NCBI RefSeq assembly: GCF_015565955.1
Contig: NZ_CP064760.1
Location: forward strand, 682,001-746,000
Length of the DNA: 64,000 bases
From: Microbacterium schleiferi
GTDB lineage: Bacteria; Actinomycetota; Actinomycetes; Actinomycetales; Microbacteriaceae
Reading direction: 5' to 3'
Under the pieces are notes generated by a model. The model saw only the letters and a list, made by a program, of their open reading frames with translations, ran no database searches and had not been told where the DNA came from. Both the position numbers and the translations under genes were made by a program. The first letter of the stretch is position 1, and each line of letters begins with the position of its first letter. Below, in pieces: positions 58,532-64,000 of this stretch.

Positions 58532-58637
58532 AGCGCGGAGGCCGGGCGCGAGCAGTTTGCGTGACGACTCTATTGCGGGTTTGTAACCATTGCTCAGTGG
58601 TGGCTGTCTGGGGCATGCATCCTGGCCATTCGCTAGG

Positions 58638-58643
58638 TAGATT
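58638..58643 (+). promoter_or_regulatory. Possible -10 box of the BMP lipoprotein gene
   Basis: TAGATT lies 48 bp before the chosen TTG start, in the 160-bp gap after manC. No strong -35 is seen. The call rests on the hexamer and its position only. Confidence 0.35.
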
Positions 58644-58691
58644 CTCCAGATGCACCCGCCGTCTGGGCGGGCCCTTCACCTGGAGGCACAG

Positions 58692-59801
58692 TTGACCATT
58701 TCCACCCGTAAGCGCGTGCTCGGCGGCCTCGTTGCCGCGAGCATGTTCGTTGCTCTCGCCGGCTGCGCGTCGGCCCCCACTGACACGGAGACCACGGCCG
58801 CGGCCGGTGGCGACGTCGTCGAAGGATTCCTGCCCTGCATGGTCTCCGACGCCGGTGGCTTCGACGACAAGTCGTTCAACCAGCTCGGCTACGAAGGCCT
58901 CGAGCGCGCCGCTGGCGAGCTCGGCGTCGACTTCCTGACGGTTCAGTCCGACTCCGAGTCCGATTTCGCGCCGAACCTGACCAACCTGGTCGACCAGGGC
59001 TGCTCGATGATCATCACGGTGGGCTTCGCGCTCGCGTCGGCTGCGGGCGAGTCGGCCCTGGCCAACCCCGACATCGAGTACGTCTCGATCGACGATGTCG
59101 TGGACAACGACTTCGACGGTGAGACCGACGCCCCCAACATCAAGCCGATCGTCTTCGACACCGCGCAGGCCGCGTTCCTCGCCGGTTACGCCGCGGCGTC
59201 GTACTCGACCGCTGGCAAGGTCGGCACCTTCGGTGGCATGAACTTCCCGACGGTCTCGATCTTCATGGACGGCTTCGCCCAGGGCGTCGCCTACTACAAC
59301 GAGGCCAACGGCGCCAACGTCGAGGTTCTCGGCTGGGACTCCGCCACGCAGGACGGTGTCTTCACCGGTGGCTTCGTCGCCAACCAGGACGCGATCAACG
59401 CCGCGCAGGGCCTCGTCGACCAGGGTGTCGACGTCCTGCTCCCCGTCGGTGGTCCGATCTACCAGAGCGCCGCGTCCGTCATCCGTGACTCGGGCCGCGA
59501 CATCGCCCTCATCGGTGTCGACGCCGACGTCTTCGAGACCGACCCGACCGTTGCCGACCTGCTCCTGACCTCGATCCGCAAGCTGATCGACGTGGGTGTC
59601 GAGGACGCGGTCCTCGCCGCCGGCATCGGCGAGTTCGACCCGGCGCCGTTCGTCGGCACGCTCGACAACGGTGGCGTGGGCCTGGCTCCGTTCCACGACT
59701 TCGAGAGCAAGGTCTCGCCTGACCTCCAGGCGGAGCTCGACGAGATCGCCGCGGGCATCATCGACGGATCCATCCCGGTCACGTCGTACCTCGCGGGCTG
59801 A
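58692..59801 (+). CDS. BMP-family substrate-binding lipoprotein (nucleoside importer)
   Basis: This 369-residue BMP/PnrA-type binding protein has a signal peptide with lipobox LAGC (Cys25) and the family text DAGGFDDKSFNQLGYEGLERA and GTFGGMNFPTVSIFMDGFAQGV. BMP proteins bind purine nucleosides and feed an ABC importer, which is encoded directly downstream. I start at the TTG 58692, since GGAGG stands 7 nt upstream and the signal peptide then begins TISTRKRVLGG. A start at 58650 would add a stretch without signal-peptide character. A strong terminator follows, which may set higher expression of this gene than of the transporter genes. Confidence 0.9.
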   Translation: MTISTRKRVLGGLVAASMFVALAGCASAPTDTETTAAAGGDVVEGFLPCMVSDAGGFDDKSFNQLGYEGLERAAGELGVDFLTVQSDSESDFAPNLTNLVDQGCSMIITVGFALASAAGESALANPDIEYVSIDDVVDNDFDGETDAPNIKPIVFDTAQAAFLAGYAAASYSTAGKVGTFGGMNFPTVSIFMDGFAQGVAYYNEANGANVEVLGWDSATQDGVFTGGFVANQDAINAAQGLVDQGVDVLLPVGGPIYQSAASVIRDSGRDIALIGVDADVFETDPTVADLLLTSIRKLIDVGVEDAVLAAGIGEFDPAPFVGTLDNGGVGLAPFHDFESKVSPDLQAELDEIAAGIIDGSIPVTSYLAG

Positions 59802-59808
59802 TAACCCT

Positions 59809-59848
59809 CAGCGGCGGGGAGGCTGGGTATCCAGCCTCCCCGCCGCTG
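59809..59848 (+). terminator. Intrinsic terminator after the BMP lipoprotein gene
   Basis: A perfect 18-bp GC-rich stem (59809-59826 with 59831-59848, containing GCGGCGGGGAGGCTGG) has a 4-nt loop GTAT and is followed by TCGTTCTC. It lies 8 bp after the stop codon. Confidence 0.9.
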
Positions 59849-59927
59849 TCGTTCTCGCCCCTCACCGCCCGTCTGTCGGCCGCGCAATTCGGTGCGCCGA
59901 CCCGACCTGTCTCCTAGGATCGGCATC

Positions 59928-61444
59928 ATGAAGCTCGAACTCCGCGGGATCACCAAGCGGTTCGGCAGCCTCGTCGCAAACGACCACATCGATCTCGTGG
60001 TCGAACCCGGAGAGATTCACTGTCTCCTCGGCGAGAACGGTGCCGGCAAATCAACGCTGATGAATGTCCTGTACGGCCTCTACCAGGCCGACGAGGGCAC
60101 GATCCTCCTTGACGATCACGTCCAGAATTTCCAGGGACCCGGTGACGCCATGCGCGCGGGCATCGGCATGGTGCACCAGCACTTCATGCTGATCCCGGTG
60201 TTCACGGTCGCCGAGAACGTCATGCTCGGTCACGAATCCACCAAGGCCGGCGGGTTCCTCGACCTGAATGCGGCCCGACAGCGTGTCCGGGAGATTTCGG
60301 AGCGATTCGGGTTCGACGTCGACCCCGACGCTCTCGTCGAGGAGCTGCCGGTCGGGGTGCAGCAGCGCGTCGAGATCATCAAGGCGCTCTCTCGCGACGC
60401 GAAGGTGCTGGTCTTCGACGAGCCGACCGCGGTGCTCACGCCGCAGGAGACCGACGAGCTCATGGCGATCATGCGTCAGCTCAAGGAGTCCGGGGCCTCC
60501 ATCGTGTTCATCACCCACAAGCTTCGCGAGGTCCGCGAAGTGGCTGATCGGATCACCGTCATCCGCCTCGGCAAGGTCGTCGGCGAAGCATCGCCCGACT
60601 CATCCAATGCCGAACTCGCGTCGATGATGGTCGGTCGGGCCGTCGAGCTCACGGTGCATAAGGACCCGCCGCAGCTGCGCGATTCTGCCCTTGTCGTTTC
60701 GCGCCTGTCGGTGCTCGATCCCACCGGTCACCCCATCGTCGATGACGTCAGCTTTGAGGTTCGCGGTGGCGAGATCCTGGCCGTCGCGGGAGTTCAGGGC
60801 AATGGGCAGACCGAGCTCACAGAGGCTCTTGTCGGCCTCCAGGGAATCGTCCGTGGGTCAGCCACGCTGGATGGCGCCGAGCTCATCGGCCGCAGCGTGC
60901 GAGGCATCCTCGACGCGGGCGTTGGATTCGTCCCCGAGGATCGCAAGGAAGACGGCCTTGTCGGCCCCTTCACGATCGCCGAGAACCTCATGCTCGATCG
61001 CGCCCACGGAGCGCCGTTCGTCAAGGCGGGCACCGTGCAGCGCGCGGCGCTGGCGGCGTTCGCGCAGGAGAAGTTCGAGGAGTTCGACGTCCGCGCACAG
61101 AGCGTCGATACGCCCGTCGGCACCCTCTCCGGCGGAAACCAGCAGAAGGTCGTGCTCGCCCGCGAGCTCAGCCGCGAGCTGTCGCTGCTGGTCGCGGCCC
61201 AGCCCACGCGAGGCGTTGACGTCGGGTCCATCGAGTTCATCCACAAGCGCGTCGTCCAGACCCGCGACGCCGGCATCCCCGTGGTCGTCGTGTCCACCGA
61301 ACTGGACGAGGTTGTCGCCCTCGCAGATCGGATCATGGTGATGTATCGCGGCCGAATCGTCGGCATTGTTCCGGGCGACACGCCGCGTGAGGTCCTCGGC
61401 CTCATGATGGCCGGCGAGAGCCCGAGCACGGAAGGAGCTGCCGC

Positions 61445-61448
<4 letters not shown>
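59928..61448 (+). CDS. Nucleoside/sugar ABC importer ATPase with two ATP-binding domains
   Basis: This 506-residue RbsA-type ATPase energises the BMP-dependent importer. The first domain has Walker A GENGAGKS at 35-42, a variant signature LPVGVQQRVEI and Walker B VLVFDEPTAVLTP. The second domain has a degenerate Walker A GVQGNGQTE, signature LSGGNQQKV and AAQPTRGVDVGS, as usual for this class. The ATG at 59928 is probably leaderless (TAGGAT at 59915-59920). It overlaps the next permease gene by 4 nt. Confidence 0.93.
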
Positions 61449-62735
<1,287 letters not shown>

Positions 62736-62739
<4 letters not shown>

Positions 62740-64000
62740 GCACGACTGCATCTCCCACGGGCGAAGGAACCGTCCCCATCGCGCCGCTGGCAACCGCCCA
62801 GCCCGAGAGAATTCGCAGCTGGAAGGTCCCGATCGCGCTCACGATCTTCACGGCGCTCTTTGCCATCCTGCTGCTCGCTGCGCCGCGGGAGGGGGTCACG
62901 ACCTTCCGGCTGTCCACACCCACGGACGCTATTCAGCTCCCCGAACTCGCCGTGCCCGTCATGGCGACCGCGTGGGTCTGTGTCGTCCTGCTGGTGCTGC
63001 TGACAGTGGCATCCGTGTTCTTCGTCCGCGCGTTCGCGCGTTCGCCGCTGTGGATCGTCATCGTCTACATTCTGGCGATCGTCGTCGGATTCCTCACCTG
63101 GGCTGCGGCGGGTGCTGCGATCCCCGTGGCGGGGCTTCTCGCGGGATCGCTCGGACTGGCGGTTCCCCTCATCTACGGCGCCCTGGGTGGTGTGATCGGG
63201 GAACGGGCCGGTGTCGTGAACATCGCGATCGAGGGGCAACTGTTGGCGGGCGCATTCACCGCCGCCGTCGTCGCGTCCGCGACGCGCCAGCCCATCCTCG
63301 GGCTTCTTGCGGCGATGGTCGCAGGGACGCTCGTCGCCTTCATCCTCGCTGCGTTTGCGATCAAGTACCTCGTCGAGCAGGTCATCGTCGGTGTCGTGCT
63401 GAACGTGCTCGTGATCGGGTTGACGAGCTTCTTGTACTCGCAGGTGCTGCAGCCCAACGGTGCGACGCTGAACAGTCCGCCGCGGTTCGACCGGATGCCG
63501 ATTCCGCTGCTCGCAGACATCCCCGTCATCGGGCCGGTGCTGTTCAACCAGACGATCATCGTCTACCTCATGTACATCGCGGTCGCTGCCGTCTACGTCG
63601 GCATGTTCCACACGCGCTGGGGGCTGCGCCTGCGCGCCGTTGGTGAGCATCCGCAAGCTGCCGACACCGTCGGGATCAAGGTCAACGCGACGCGGTTCTG
63701 GAACGTTCTGCTCGCCGGCGCTATCGCCGGCCTCGGCGGCACCGTCTTCACGATCGGCAACGGCATCGCCTTCAACAAGGAGATGACCGCCGGAGCGGGC
63801 TTCATTGCGCTCGCTGCCGTCATCTTCGGTCAGTGGGACCCCATCAAGGCGACGCTCGCGGCGCTGCTGTTCGGGTTCGCGTCGAGCCTGCAGAACACCC
63901 TGAGCATCGTCGGTTCGCCGGTGCCGAGCGAGTTCATGCTGATGCTGCCCTACGTGGTGACCATCTTCGTCGTCGCCGGTGTCGTCGGCCGCTCCCGAGC
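62736..64000 (+). CDS. Nucleoside ABC importer permease 2 (3' end outside window)
   Basis: This second BPD_transp_2 permease, of the YufQ/NupQ type, is translated from a GTG that overlaps the stop of permease 1. The visible 421 codons are open to the end of the window and contain LAVPLIYGALGGVIGERAGVVNIAIEGQLL, LRLRAVGEHPQAADTVGIKV and AGAGFIALAAVIFGQWDP in outline. The membrane-rich N-terminal 130 residues include a long extra segment. Together with the ATPase, permease 1 and the BMP lipoprotein this makes a complete purine-nucleoside-type importer. Confidence 0.9.

Overview
The window is high-GC actinobacterial chromosome and looks like a Microbacteriaceae genome, most likely Microbacterium or a close relative. 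This is inferred from gene content (GTP-type PEP carboxykinase, RibBA fusion, ScfR-type regulator, actinobacterial SdhCDAB) and from many leaderless genes with a TANNNT box about 6-8 nt before the start. I could not search a database, so the taxon is a judgement. Apart from one insertion sequence it is ordinary chromosomal DNA, with no phage, CRISPR array, tRNA or rRNA that I can see.

Layout. 1-7.7 kb: amino-sugar use (sugar ABC permease, ROK kinase, nagB on +; nagA and a GH20 hexosaminidase on -), with a Nudix hydrolase, a GlcD-like FAD oxidase and a DUF2568 protein between them. 7.7-10.2 kb: one-carbon genes glyA, under a ZTP riboswitch, and folD. 10.2-18.2 kb: two membrane proteins, an ScfR/RamB-like regulator divergent from pckG, an ABC exporter and a GntR regulator. 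18.3-31 kb: the most distinctive block. It has a branched-chain-type ABC importer (livGFHMK), three paralogous tetrahydrofolate-dependent aromatic O-demethylases (LigM/DesA family), an IclR and a LysR regulator, and a short MetE-like methyltransferase. I read it as a methoxy-aromatic uptake and O-demethylation locus feeding methyl groups into folate/methionine metabolism. 31-35.6 kb: an ABC-2 exporter, an MHS-family transporter and a small membrane protein. 35.6-39.4 kb: ribDE-ribBA-ribH under an FMN riboswitch. 39.4-43.8 kb: SorC regulator, glpD and glpK. 43.8-48.4 kb: palindromic repeats, an Fpg/Nei glycosylase, a GNAT acetyltransferase, a complete IS1380-family element with terminal repeats and target duplication, and a DUF559 protein. 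48.4-57.2 kb: trpS, exonuclease III, DUF1345, YihY, an MFS protein and sdhCDAB. 57.4-64 kb: manC, then a BMP-type nucleoside importer that runs off the end.

Five genes (lysR, ribE, ribBA, yihY and the first BMP-system permease) are each broken by exactly one missing G or C in a short homopolymer. In every case restoring one base recovers the family C-terminus, and for ribE the expected 4-nt overlap with ribBA. The shared pattern points to uncorrected consensus errors rather than five true pseudogenes. Their reading frames should be treated as provisional.
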